Assembly (NCBI RefSeq): GCF_030908405.1
Contig: NZ_CP133089.1
Location: 310,001-374,000, forward strand
Origin: Aminobacterium sp. MB27-C1
GTDB lineage: Bacteria > Synergistota > Synergistia > Synergistales > Aminobacteriaceae
Direction: 5' to 3'
Length of the DNA: 64,000 nucleotides
Part shown: piece by piece, positions 16,694 through 25,515 of the stretch
Numbering within the stretch: position 1 is the stretch's first letter
How the letters are laid out: every line of letters begins with the position of its first letter
Translations under genes and position numbers: made by a program
Notes under the pieces: generated by a model
Databases searched by the model: none
What the model was told of the DNA's origin: nothing
The model's input: only the letters and a program-made list of their open reading frames with translations

Positions 16694-17914
16694 TCACCAA
16701 AAGAAATCAAAGAGCATGCCGATAGGGAATCCATAGAGTTTCTTATTGGCATATCTGCTATATAATTTTCGTTTAGCTTCATCCAAAGCTTGTGATGTTA
16801 TTCCTGTCCGCATAGAAAGAGAGGCTTCCACAAAAGCAGACAATTTATCACATACCTCGATAATCTTTCCATCGACAGGATTAAATTCATTTTTGTTTAG
16901 AGAGTTTTCCATCTCCTCTGACAGAAATATTTGAGGTGAAGGTTGGTCGTTAGGCCAGATGCGATTGGAGAATTCGTTTTCAGTAAAATAACGAATTTCT
17001 CGTCTCCACCCAGAGGGAAGCAGCGGGTAAATTTTTTCTTCCATAGCTTGCTGCTCATATTCTTTAATGAGATCATCTAAACCTTCAACGGAGTTTTTTA
17101 CAGGAGAAATAATGTCTCGTGTAAGTACTTCCGGAAGATCGTGAAAAAGGCCTCCGTAAAAGTTGTTATATTGTCTACGGGGGCATGCGCCTATTTCAAT
17201 AGCGATAAAATATGAAAGTATGGCAACAATGAGAAGATGCCCCAGAACGGATGTTTGAGGAATTCTGGGAGTTTGAGCCCATCTCTTTTGAAAGCGGAGT
17301 TGTCCCACAAGAGCGGTGAAACCGTATATCCCTTTTTGTGTGTCCGGAAGCTCTCTATTCATTAGCATTGTCTGTACGGCCCTGAGATCGTTATGTTCTT
17401 CTATCTGTCTGTTTATTTCATCTCTTGTTGCATCTATGCCGTATAGTGGTTTGCTCCATTCATAAATGTAATCGAATTCCCACTTTGTTGCGAGATAGTG
17501 AGCAGCGCGAAGAATCTTGCGCTCTTTGTTTGATTCAGGATTATCTAAAAGATAGTGTTGAAAACGGTTAAAAAAGTCCGTAGAGAGGGCTTCTATGTCA
17601 CTTCGTAGACGTTCTACCACCCATGAATTCAGCTTATATCTTTCACTTCTATGGGCCATGAGTTTATGAAAAACAGGAGGTTTAATATCCGTAAGAATAA
17701 CACGATGTAGAAATTCAAAAATACCTCCTTCAATCAAAGTATGCCAGTCTATAGATGTTCCGTGATCTTCCTCTTCTCGGGCAATAACATAGGCAATGAT
17801 CATTTTATGTGCTTGTTTGGCCAACTCTGTAAACTGCACCGGCCTTGGATGGTCATTCCATCTTTCGATACTTGCTGCGGAAAAAACTTTTTCGATTAAT
17901 GAACGACTAATCAT
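16694..17914 (-). CDS. HD-domain metal-dependent phosphohydrolase
   Basis: 406 residues. A histidine (SVLGHLLIVAILSYF) followed by FHDLPEVLTRDIISP gives the H...HD metal-binding pattern of HD-superfamily hydrolases, with an aspartate further on (EVCDKLSAFVEAS). YfbR-type nucleotidases and related HD proteins share this layout. The N-terminal half is helical and has a second histidine cluster (FHKLMAHRSERY). No signal peptide or membrane span is seen, so it should be cytosolic. The ATG at 17914 has GGGAGG about 13 bases upstream, a rather long spacing. The substrate (nucleotide, ppGpp-like or other) cannot be told from sequence; it is convergent with the M20 gene. Confidence 0.8.
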   Translation of the reverse strand: MISRSLIEKVFSAASIERWNDHPRPVQFTELAKQAHKMIIAYVIAREEEDHGTSIDWHTLIEGGIFEFLHRVILTDIKPPVFHKLMAHRSERYKLNSWVVERLRSDIEALSTDFFNRFQHYLLDNPESNKERKILRAAHYLATKWEFDYIYEWSKPLYGIDATRDEINRQIEEHNDLRAVQTMLMNRELPDTQKGIYGFTALVGQLRFQKRWAQTPRIPQTSVLGHLLIVAILSYFIAIEIGACPRRQYNNFYGGLFHDLPEVLTRDIISPVKNSVEGLDDLIKEYEQQAMEEKIYPLLPSGWRREIRYFTENEFSNRIWPNDQPSPQIFLSEEMENSLNKNEFNPVDGKIIEVCDKLSAFVEASLSMRTGITSQALDEAKRKLYSRYANKKLYGFPIGMLFDFFW

Positions 17915-18044
17915 GCCGAATCTTATTCCTCCCGTCTAAATCATGATTGGCATACTATTAAGAATTATAACACCTCTTGAGAGAAGCTTAGAGCAAAGGT
18001 ACAATTCTGTTGTATGCACGAGTTTTTATACAGGAGGGACTTTT

Positions 18045-19202
18045 ATGAAAGCAATAATTCATGCCACTATTGAAACTATGACTGGTAAGCCCATTGAAAA
18101 TGGAACTGTTCTTTTTAATGAATCAGAAATTGTAAGCGTAGGAGAAAGTTTGACTCTTCCTTCAGACGTTGAAATTATTGATGGAACAGGAATGTACGTT
18201 ACTCCTGGGCTTATTGATGCACATACCCATCTTGGTGCTTTTATACAAGGTTATCCGGAGAGTATGTCAGATGGGAACGAAATGACAAATCCTCTTACGC
18301 CTCAATTGCGGATTCTTGATGCCATTTATCAGGATGATCCTGGTTTCAGCGAGGCTCTCTCTGGAGGAGTAACATGTGTTCAAATTTTACCTGGAAGCGC
18401 CAATGTTATTGGAGGAGAAGGAGCAATTGTCAAAACATGTGCAGATGTTGTTGATAGAATGGTTGTTCGCGCTCCTTCTGGGATGAAGGCTGCTCTTGGT
18501 GAAAACCCAGTGCGTGTGTATGGCGGAAAAACGAATATGCCTATGACACGTATGGCTAACGCTTCTTTAATGCGTCAGGCACTTAACGATGCTCATAATT
18601 ATCAGGGGAAAAAAGAGCAAGCTGAAAAAAAGGGAGAATTTTTTGAAAAGAATCTTGGTATGGAAGCATTACTCCCAGTAATTAACAGAGAATTGCCTCT
18701 GCGCATACATTGCCATCGTTCTGATGATATTGCTACTGCAATTCGAATTGCAGAGGAATTTAATATTCTTTACACAATCGAACATTGTACAGAGGGGCAT
18801 CTTATAGCATCTTATTTAGCTGAAAAAAATATTATGGCAGCAATTGGCCCCACTCTTACCGGTAAACCCAAGCTTGAGTTAAAGAATGCATCATGGCAGA
18901 CTTTGACAACTTTATATAATGCTGGAGTCCATTTTTGCATCATAACAGACCATCCTGTAATTCCTATTGATCAGTTCTATGTATGTGCAGCTCTCGCTTT
19001 TAAAGCAGGGTTACCTCGAGATATTGCCTTGAAGGCTATTACTATTTTTGCAGCAGAACATTTAGGTATTGCAGACAAAGTAGGTACCCTCGAAAAAGGC
19101 AAAGATGCAGATATCGTTTTATGGGATGGAGATCCCCTTGATGTACGGTCTCATGTACTTAGAACGTTTATAGAGGGAAGAGAAGTTTATTCAAAAGAGT
19201 AA
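18045..19202 (+). CDS. Amidohydrolase of the imidazolonepropionase-like group
   Basis: 385 residues. The metal-dependent hydrolase signature is complete: YVTPGLIDAHTHLG, an IHCHRSDDIATA segment, IEHCTEGHL and the acid/base aspartate in IITDHPVIP, ending with GKDADIVLWDGDP. The family covers imidazolonepropionases, dipeptidases and similar C-N hydrolases; no more precise function can be fixed, but a role in amino-acid or cyclic amide breakdown would suit the neighbourhood. The ATG at 18045 is six bases after AGGAGGG, while the upstream frame extension lacks a site. It is followed by a strong terminator shared with larB. Confidence 0.9.
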   Translation: MKAIIHATIETMTGKPIENGTVLFNESEIVSVGESLTLPSDVEIIDGTGMYVTPGLIDAHTHLGAFIQGYPESMSDGNEMTNPLTPQLRILDAIYQDDPGFSEALSGGVTCVQILPGSANVIGGEGAIVKTCADVVDRMVVRAPSGMKAALGENPVRVYGGKTNMPMTRMANASLMRQALNDAHNYQGKKEQAEKKGEFFEKNLGMEALLPVINRELPLRIHCHRSDDIATAIRIAEEFNILYTIEHCTEGHLIASYLAEKNIMAAIGPTLTGKPKLELKNASWQTLTTLYNAGVHFCIITDHPVIPIDQFYVCAALAFKAGLPRDIALKAITIFAAEHLGIADKVGTLEKGKDADIVLWDGDPLDVRSHVLRTFIEGREVYSKE

Positions 19203-19250
19203 ATAAAGATGAGGGCAGAAAAAATTATTTTTGCCCTCATCTTTATTTTA
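19202..19250. terminator. Bidirectional terminator between amidohydrolase and larB
   Basis: AATAAAGATGAGGGCA pairs with TGCCCTCATCTTTATT, a 16-pair stem with A-rich and T-rich flanks. It begins just upstream of the amidohydrolase stop. Confidence 0.9.
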
Positions 19251-19997
19251 GGCTGATTGTAAGACTATCTTCCCAGCAAAGAATCCGGCGCCAAGACCGT
19301 TATCAATATTCATAACGGCAACGCCGGAAGCGCATGAATTTAACATTGTTAGAAGAGGGGCCATGCCTGCTAAATTAGCTCCATACCCTGTGCTTGTGGG
19401 AACTCCGACGACAGGACATGATACAAGACCTGCGAGAACACTAGGGAGAGCACCTTCCATACCGGCTACAGCAACAATAGCTTTTGCTGACTGGAGGGTT
19501 TCTACATGGGCAAGAAGTCTGTGAAGACCTGCTATTCCCACATCGTAGAGTCGTTTCGGAACACATCCCATATATTCAGCCGTAACTGCTGCTTCTTCAG
19601 CAACAGGAACATCACTACTACCGGCAGTTACGACTACAAGCCCTGGCTTTTTTCCCATATCTCGACGTCTTATTCCAATCATACGAGCTTTTTCATGATA
19701 TTGAGCATCCTCAAGAAGAGATTTTACAATGTCGAATTGATGTGTTGTTGCTCGTGAAAAAAGAACGTTTTCTTGTGTTTCCGAAAGAGCCTTAGCTATT
19801 TGTTGAAGTTGTTCGTCACTTTTGCCGGGACAGTAGACGATCTCAGCAAAGCCTTTACGCAGGGCTCTGTGTGTATCAAGTTTAACTTCTCCTAGATCTT
19901 GAAAGGGAAGGCTTTTTATTCTTTGAATAAATAGATTCTGATCTATGGCTCCATCCATGAGTTGACGTGTAAGGTTTCTAAGATCTCCGTCATTCAT
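19248..19997 (-). CDS. larB: LarB-type carboxylase/hydrolase (nickel-pincer nucleotide synthesis family)
   Basis: 249 residues. The family features are LDTHRALRKGFAEIVYCPGKSDEQ, an N5-CAIR-mutase-like domain with VVTAGSSDVPVAEEAAVTAE and GVAGM-like loops, and GVPTSTGYGANLAGMAPLLTMLNSC near the end. LarB carboxylates and hydrolyses nicotinic acid adenine dinucleotide as the first step of the nickel-pincer cofactor of lactate racemase and relatives. LarC, LarE and LarA are not in this window, so the pathway must be completed elsewhere or LarB has another role. The ATG at 19997 is preferred over a TTG four codons earlier; the ribosome site (GGTGA) is weak. Confidence 0.85.
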   Translation of the reverse strand: MNDGDLRNLTRQLMDGAIDQNLFIQRIKSLPFQDLGEVKLDTHRALRKGFAEIVYCPGKSDEQLQQIAKALSETQENVLFSRATTHQFDIVKSLLEDAQYHEKARMIGIRRRDMGKKPGLVVVTAGSSDVPVAEEAAVTAEYMGCVPKRLYDVGIAGLHRLLAHVETLQSAKAIVAVAGMEGALPSVLAGLVSCPVVGVPTSTGYGANLAGMAPLLTMLNSCASGVAVMNIDNGLGAGFFAGKIVLQSA

Positions 19998-20074
19998 ATT
20001 AATCACCAAAACTTTCTGTTAGGATGTAGAAATTGTACTTTATCAATAGAGGATAAAACAAGGAGGCGTATTAT

Positions 20075-20485
20075 ATGTCAGAGAAGGTATATCGTGCCTT
20101 TTCTTTTTTTCCGGAACATAATGGCAAAAAAGACCTGATGGTAGTTTGGGTTCCTCTTCGAGCTGAACGAATACGAGTTGCTCCTTATTCCATTTTACTT
20201 GATGATTATGATCATATCCCCAGAAACGTTCTTTCGCTTGCCAAGGGGTATTGCGATGAATTTTTTGGACTTGACGAACTTAATCTTTTTAAAATTTTTA
20301 TGAAGGAAAAACGGGAGATAACAGTATTATACGATGAGTATGACCTCCCTCTTCAATGGCAAGATGGAGAGGGTAATCCTTCTTGTCCAATAAGATACTC
20401 GCCAAATTGGCAAAAAGTTTTTTCGGTAAAAGGAAATGAAGTTATAGATCTTCCTTTTGAAGTCGATGGATACAGTAAGAAATAA
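20075..20485 (+). CDS. Hypothetical protein, 136 residues
   Basis: I do not recognise this protein. The ATG at 20075 has AAGGAGG nine bases upstream and codon use like its neighbours, so it is probably expressed. It has no signal peptide, membrane span or cysteine pair; one cysteine lies at CDEFFG and another at PSCPIRY. It looks like a small soluble alpha/beta protein with an acidic centre (LDDYDHIPRNVLSLAKGY). It is divergent from larB and followed by its own terminator. Nothing in the context gives a function. Confidence 0.7.
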   Translation: MSEKVYRAFSFFPEHNGKKDLMVVWVPLRAERIRVAPYSILLDDYDHIPRNVLSLAKGYCDEFFGLDELNLFKIFMKEKREITVLYDEYDLPLQWQDGEGNPSCPIRYSPNWQKVFSVKGNEVIDLPFEVDGYSKK

Positions 20486-20504
20486 AATGTTTTAAAACAG
20501 GGGG

Positions 20505-20533
20505 AACCGGGGAGAGGGTGGTCTCCCCGGTTT
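20505..20533. terminator. Bidirectional terminator between the 136-residue gene and Fe-ADH
   Basis: AACCGGGGAGA pairs with TCTCCCCGGTT around a six-base loop. Flanking T runs are short, so it may be a weak terminator or RNA-end stabiliser. Confidence 0.6.
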
Positions 20534-20581
20534 CGTTGTTGGAGGACGGTTGGGGATGCCGCCCTCTCTATGCGTAATATC

Positions 20582-21799
20582 TTACTTGGTGGAGTAAGGC
20601 TTCATTGAGTCTTTATAAATGGTTCGAATAACTTCTTTTGATGCTGGTACAGGTGCAATCGCGAGCAACCCATCAAGGGACGGTGTTGTCATGGCCAATT
20701 CGGTGAGACGATCAAGGTCGTTCTCTGTATATCCTTCATCGGCAAGTTTAGATGTTACTCCCAGAGAGTAGAGCCATTTTTCTACGGAGAGGGCTACCTT
20801 TTCACCCTCTGCCGGAATTCCTTTTAATCCATCGACAACAGGGGCAAAAAGAGCGGCAAGTACTTCTGGCTGTGCCGGATAGATTTGTTTTAAAACGGCT
20901 GGAAGAAGCATAGCTAACCCCAAGCCGTGAGCTAAATCTGGTTTTACAGCAGAAAGAGGATGCTCAAGAGCATGAGTGAAATGAAGAAGCCCATTATCAA
21001 AACTTACACCTGCAATTAGAGATGCGTAGAGCAGGAAATAGCGGGCAGTTAAGTCTTCAGGATGTTGTAATGCCTGAGGAAGATATGTTGCAACAAGACG
21101 TACTGTTTCTTGAGCTAAAAGTATGGAGTAGGGGCTTGCTGCTGCCGATGTCGCTGCTTCCACAACGTGGTTGACTGCATCGATAGAGACGTAACGAGTC
21201 TGGTCTGGAGATAGACCAGTCATGAGAGCTGGATCATCAATAGCATACAACGGATAGATGCAATCGTAAGCAATCGCTGGCTTATATTCTTTTTCAGGAA
21301 TACTCACTACGGCAAATCGGTCAACTTCTGTACCTGTTCCGTGGGTGAGGTTTATAGCAATAACAGGAGCGGCTTTTGTTGGCGCAAATTTCAACTCATA
21401 TAAAGAACGAGCATTTTCTTGGGGATATTCCAGAAGTATAGCTGCGCTTTTACCTGCATCTATGGGGCTTCCACCGCCTATAGCTATAACTGCCTGTGCT
21501 CCAAAATCGCGTGCTATCTGTGTTGCTTCGTCTACAGCATCTGCTGTTGGGTTCGGTGTTATCTTATCGTAAAGTACATGTTCGATGCCATGCTTATTAA
21601 AAGCGTCGCTGACATAATTCCAGGCACCTGTTTTTTTATATGATCCGCGTCCTGTAACGCAGAGAACCTTTTTTATTCCCTGAGCAGAAAGAATTCCCAT
21701 AATGTCATCAATTTTTCTAATAGCTCCAACGCCAAAATAGGCAGTTGTTTTTGTTCTAATCTCTCTAATCTCATTAATTGATATTTTATGATCCCACAT
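20582..21799 (-). CDS. Iron-containing (group III) alcohol dehydrogenase
   Basis: 405 residues, the usual family length. It interconverts an alcohol and its aldehyde or ketone with NAD(P)H in the cytosol. Visible features are the nucleotide-binding GGGSPIDAGKSAAILLEY and the metal ligands in a His-rich stretch, LLHFTHALEHPLSAVKPDLAHGLGLAM, of which the histidines are the ligands. The metal-ligand aspartate lies near DAVNHVVEAA. The ATG at 21799 lies behind GGAGG (CAAGGAGGCGCTACC). It is a single gene. The physiological substrate is not apparent; related enzymes use 1,2-propanediol, butanol or 4-hydroxybutyrate. Confidence 0.93.
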   Translation of the reverse strand: MWDHKISINEIREIRTKTTAYFGVGAIRKIDDIMGILSAQGIKKVLCVTGRGSYKKTGAWNYVSDAFNKHGIEHVLYDKITPNPTADAVDEATQIARDFGAQAVIAIGGGSPIDAGKSAAILLEYPQENARSLYELKFAPTKAAPVIAINLTHGTGTEVDRFAVVSIPEKEYKPAIAYDCIYPLYAIDDPALMTGLSPDQTRYVSIDAVNHVVEAATSAAASPYSILLAQETVRLVATYLPQALQHPEDLTARYFLLYASLIAGVSFDNGLLHFTHALEHPLSAVKPDLAHGLGLAMLLPAVLKQIYPAQPEVLAALFAPVVDGLKGIPAEGEKVALSVEKWLYSLGVTSKLADEGYTENDLDRLTELAMTTPSLDGLLAIAPVPASKEVIRTIYKDSMKPYSTK

Positions 21800-21929
21800 G
21801 GTAGCGCCTCCTTGAGAATGTTATCTCAATCACTATCTCTTGAAAAAGAGCTTATCACTAGCAAAAATGGCTGTCAATGGGACCTAGGGCATATTTGGTA
21901 TAAAAAATACATTATTCTCATGATAGGGA

Positions 21930-21965
21930 AAAGAGGGGCAGTTCGCATAAATACGAATGCCCCTT
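21930..21965 (-). terminator. Terminator after the M20 gene
   Basis: On the minus strand AGGGGCATTCG pairs with CGAACTGCCCCT (one bulged base), followed by CTTTTCCC. It follows the M20 hydrolase stop. Confidence 0.65.
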
Positions 21966-21971
21966 AATGTG

Positions 21972-23144
21972 TTAACGATATGAATTAAATTCTTTTTTGA
22001 TTTCTTCTTGAAGTGTAGTATTAAGGATGAAACGCAAAGTTCCCTTTGCAAGAATTTCAGCTCCGGTTTTTAATGCTTGTTTGGCTTGTGGTGTTGTGAC
22101 AGCTTTAGCAAAAGATCTCGTATGATGTGGTGTCGATACATCTGTAATTGCAAGGAGTGGTTGAAGAGCCGCACAGTGTTGGCTTACATTACCCATATCG
22201 CTGGATCCGCCTGGGCCAGGTGAGTTTATCGTGGCGACACCGCACTCTGTAAAAATCTCTCCCAGCATTTTTTCTGCTGCTTTATTGGGGCGCATCTCGT
22301 CAAAGCTGAACTCTACATTTCGCCAGTGTACAGTCGTTTCTGTTGCCAAAGCAGCTCCCTTGGCACAATTAAAGATCTTTTCTAAAACAACATTGAGATA
22401 CTTCCTTTCAGGAGCTCTAAAATAAAATTTGGCACTGGCTTTGTCTGGAACAATATTAGGAGCATCTCCGCCGTGAGAAACGATTCCATGCATTCTTACA
22501 CTTGGTTTGACATGTTGTCTGAGCATATCGATAGCATGGAAAAACAGTTGCACTCCATTAAGAGCATTGCGTCCCTCCCATGGAGCTCCTGCTGCATGAG
22601 CAGTTTGGCCGTCAAAGGTGAATTCGATGGCATCCATTGCTAATGATCGGTAATCTACGTAACTAGTAACATCGTTGCAGTGAATCATCATAGCCAAGTC
22701 AATAGAGTCAAAAACTCCTTCTTTTGCCAACGTTACCTTTGCTCCGTTTGTTTCTTCTGCAGGTGTACCAATAACAAAAACTTTTCCTGGCACATGGTCA
22801 AGAACAGGAGAAAGGGCAAGTCCGGCAAGTAATGACATACTTCCATGAAGGCAATGTCCACACGCATGACCTATTTCCGGCAAAGCATCATATTCAGCTA
22901 AAAGAGCTACTGAGGGGCCAGTATCTCCTTTTTCCGCACAGAAGGAAGTGGGAATATCGCAGTAGGGAAGCGTTGTTTTGTATCCACTTCCTTGAAGAAA
23001 ATCGTGCATTCTTTTACTGGCTTCTACTTCTTGTTCTCCCAACTCTGGATGAGAGGCCATATAGAGGTTTAGCTCCCAGATAGAGTCGATGTATTTATCT
23101 ATTGTGGTGTCGATGAGATTGAGATAATCAGTGTAGTTTTTCAA
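21972..23144 (-). CDS. M20-family peptidase/aminobenzoyl-glutamate-type amidohydrolase
   Basis: 390 residues. Metal-site motifs are ALLAEYDALPEIGHACGHCLHG and GTPAEETNGAKVTL, with a C-terminal histidine segment (TPHHTRSFAK). The dimerisation domain is recognisable by FDGQTAHAAGAPWEGRNA. The group includes AbgA/AbgB-like amidohydrolases and other N-acyl amino-acid hydrolases, all cytosolic metalloenzymes. Its substrate cannot be fixed. The ATG at 23144 has AGGAGG seven or more bases upstream. It is divergent from the acyl-CoA synthetase gene. It is a paralogue in fold of the M20 gene at 15492-16670 but not close in sequence, so it is not a recent duplicate. Confidence 0.92.
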   Translation of the reverse strand: MKNYTDYLNLIDTTIDKYIDSIWELNLYMASHPELGEQEVEASKRMHDFLQGSGYKTTLPYCDIPTSFCAEKGDTGPSVALLAEYDALPEIGHACGHCLHGSMSLLAGLALSPVLDHVPGKVFVIGTPAEETNGAKVTLAKEGVFDSIDLAMMIHCNDVTSYVDYRSLAMDAIEFTFDGQTAHAAGAPWEGRNALNGVQLFFHAIDMLRQHVKPSVRMHGIVSHGGDAPNIVPDKASAKFYFRAPERKYLNVVLEKIFNCAKGAALATETTVHWRNVEFSFDEMRPNKAAEKMLGEIFTECGVATINSPGPGGSSDMGNVSQHCAALQPLLAITDVSTPHHTRSFAKAVTTPQAKQALKTGAEILAKGTLRFILNTTLQEEIKKEFNSYR

Positions 23145-23287
23145 AAGAAAACCTCCTTTTTATTGTAACGAAATCCTATCACATATTTGCTCTATATTCT
23201 CCTTTTGATCTTCTCCCTATTTCACAGTAAAATTGTCACCGGCCAGTGATATTTTGTAAACTGGACACTCTTTATCTGGAGGCTAGT

Positions 23288-24787
23288 ATGACGGAAATGG
23301 TGTTTCGGCTCGAAAATAGGATTATGAACAGGCTTCAAAAAGATTGGAATCAGCCTGTTCTCTGGTGGAATGATGAATGGTGGACTGGACGGAAATTAGC
23401 TGATCTCGCAGCTGTTTGTAAAGATAATCTCGAAAAGGGTGGATTTGGTAAAGGGCATAGATTGGCGGTAATGATGCCAAATTCACCGATGGTTTTAGCC
23501 TTATCGCTAGCTGTGTGGTCTTTAGGCGGAGCTATTGTTCCGATAAATACAAGAGCTGGGGTTCCTACATCTATGGGAATTCTCAAACTTGTAGATCCCT
23601 TTGCTGTCATTCTTGGCACCGAGATGGATGATTTGCAACAAGCTCTTACTGATAATGGTTTCCCTTGGTATATATCTCCTCTCGACTCATCTTTGGGTTC
23701 TTTGGAAGGTCGACCTTCTCAAAGAGGAGATGAAGAATTAGCCGTTATATTTGCTACTTCTGGAACGACAGGTCTTCCTAAAGCAGTTCCTCTCTCTCAT
23801 AAAAACCTTCTTCACAATGCCCTTACGGTTTTCAAGGAGTTAACAGAGTTGAGGGAAGGGGATATTTTTCTTAATGTTTTGCCTAATTTTCACTCTTTTG
23901 GTTTTACCGTCGCTGGTCTTATGCCTCTTTTGTGCGGAATGCTACAGACGATATTACCTTCTTTTCTACCGCCCCATAGGACGCTTGAGGCCATTAGCCA
24001 TTCAAAAACAAATGTCCTCTTAGTTGTTCCGACCATGCTTACATTTCTTCTTTCTTCTATCGATCATGGTGCTCCCAAACCTGAAGGTTTAAAAGTTGTT
24101 ATAAGTGGTGGAGATAGATTGAATGTGCAACTAGATTCACGAGTGAAAGAATACTTGGGAGTTGAGGTTCTTGAAGGGTACGGTCTTACTGAATGTTCGC
24201 CAGTTGTTTGTGTAAATCGCTCTTATGAAGAACGAAAGTTAGGAACGGTTGGTCCCTTCATTTCTGGTTATCAATGGCGCCTGATAAATGAATCAGGAGA
24301 AGACGTAACTTCTGCCGGTGAAGGTGTGCTTTGGGTTAAGGGAAATTCTGTAACTTCTCAATATTTCAGAGATCCTGACAAGTCTGCAGATCGCTTCCAA
24401 GAGGGGTGGTTTAACACGGGAGATTATGTACGTGTTGATTCTGATGGGTATGTTCAGATTCTTGACCGCGTAACAGATATTATTATTGTTGGTGGTTTTA
24501 ATGTGTATCCTCAGGAAGTAGAAGCTATTTTGCAGACCCATCCAGCTATAGAACAGGCGATTGTTGTAGGAATTCCTCACCAAGTGAACGGAGAGGTTCC
24601 TAAGGCCTATGTGAAGAAAAAACAGGGAGAATCCTTGACCCCTCGTGAAGTTATAGATTTTTGTAAAAAACATCTAGCTCATTACAAAGTTCCGCGAAGT
24701 GTAGAGTTTATAGATGCTTTCCCTCTGTCAAGTACAGGGAAAGTTTTGCGTCGTATGTTAAAAAAAGAGGCAGCATCTAACGTATAA
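23288..24787 (+). CDS. Acyl-CoA synthetase (AMP-forming, ANL superfamily)
   Basis: 499 residues. It adenylates a carboxylic acid and transfers it to CoA in the cytosol. The signatures are complete: the P-loop-like FATSGTTGLPKAVPLSHKNL, the A5 motif GYGLTECSP, the A7 aspartate in GWFNTGDYVRVDSDG, the hinge region DRVTDIIIVGGFNVYPQEVE and the catalytic lysine in LSSTGKVLRRML. It is most like medium- or long-chain fatty acyl or aryl-CoA ligases; the chain preference cannot be read from sequence. The ATG at 23288 follows GGAGG by five bases, in preference to an upstream ATG without a site. It is followed by its own terminator. Confidence 0.93.
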   Translation: MTEMVFRLENRIMNRLQKDWNQPVLWWNDEWWTGRKLADLAAVCKDNLEKGGFGKGHRLAVMMPNSPMVLALSLAVWSLGGAIVPINTRAGVPTSMGILKLVDPFAVILGTEMDDLQQALTDNGFPWYISPLDSSLGSLEGRPSQRGDEELAVIFATSGTTGLPKAVPLSHKNLLHNALTVFKELTELREGDIFLNVLPNFHSFGFTVAGLMPLLCGMLQTILPSFLPPHRTLEAISHSKTNVLLVVPTMLTFLLSSIDHGAPKPEGLKVVISGGDRLNVQLDSRVKEYLGVEVLEGYGLTECSPVVCVNRSYEERKLGTVGPFISGYQWRLINESGEDVTSAGEGVLWVKGNSVTSQYFRDPDKSADRFQEGWFNTGDYVRVDSDGYVQILDRVTDIIIVGGFNVYPQEVEAILQTHPAIEQAIVVGIPHQVNGEVPKAYVKKKQGESLTPREVIDFCKKHLAHYKVPRSVEFIDAFPLSSTGKVLRRMLKKEAASNV

Positions 24788-24821
24788 GCAGGTGCAAATA
24801 CGTTTACATTGAATAAAGAAG

Positions 24822-24856
24822 AAAAGGGAAACTTTCAACAAGAAAGTTTCCCTTTT
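24822..24856. terminator. Bidirectional terminator
   Basis: AAAAGGGAAACTTTC and GAAAGTTTCCCTTTT form a perfect 15-pair stem around a five-base loop. It serves the convergent acyl-CoA synthetase and ferritin-like genes. Confidence 0.85.
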
Positions 24857-24894
24857 CCCTTTTATGTCGTTTACTTTTGTGTCTGTGATGTTCT

Positions 24895-25368
24895 TTAAAA
24901 AGCTCTGAATCCTACAACATCTTCACGAATCTTCATATAGCGTTTTTTGGTAATATCCATATGTCCTTTTTCCATATCTTTAAGCTTGTTAAACATAACA
25001 GCGGACTCTCCGCTGCTCTCTTTGGCGAGGCGTTCATAAAATTCCATCGCTCTCATTTCTGACAGATATGCAGCTCCAGCAATTCTGAGAAGAGATGTTA
25101 CCTCACCAAAATCTTTTGTTTGAACTTTTAGTTCTGGGGAAACGACCATTTCTGGATCAATAGGACATTCTTCCCCATACATCTTAAAGTAAAGTTTCTT
25201 TAAATCTTCCTCGTGGCTATTTTCCCATTCTGCAAGTTCTAATAATTCCTTTTTTAAATGCTCTTCTGTGACATTATCGGCCCAAAGAGAGTAAAAGTTT
25301 TTCGCTTCGATTTCGGCGTGAATTCCATATTTGAGGGCATCTTTCATTTCAAAACATTCAGATGACAT
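24895..25368 (-). CDS. Ferritin-like (rubrerythrin-type) diiron protein without rubredoxin domain
   Basis: 157 residues, a single four-helix bundle. The diiron ligands are visible in pairs: HAEIEAKNFY and EWENSHEEDL in the first half, EMRAMEFYERLA and DMEKGHMDITKKRY in the second (the E...ExxH pattern twice). The rubrerythrin C-terminal rubredoxin domain (CxxC repeats) is absent, so it may be a 'rubrerythrin-like' or reverse rubrerythrin fragment acting in peroxide or iron handling. It begins at ATG 25368 behind GGAGGG. In this anaerobic setting it fits oxidative defence together with the selenoperoxiredoxin, but it is not adjacent to it. Confidence 0.88.
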   Translation of the reverse strand: MSSECFEMKDALKYGIHAEIEAKNFYSLWADNVTEEHLKKELLELAEWENSHEEDLKKLYFKMYGEECPIDPEMVVSPELKVQTKDFGEVTSLLRIAGAAYLSEMRAMEFYERLAKESSGESAVMFNKLKDMEKGHMDITKKRYMKIREDVVGFRAF

Positions 25369-25515
25369 CTATATCCCTCCTGACACAGTCGAAATATTAT
25401 AATTTAAGTAAATTATACACTTATCGCATAGGTTCTACAATATAAGAGAAAGAGTCGACAATAGTGTATGATACAAATACCTGTATCAAGTATATGTGTA
25501 AAGGGAGGTTGCACT

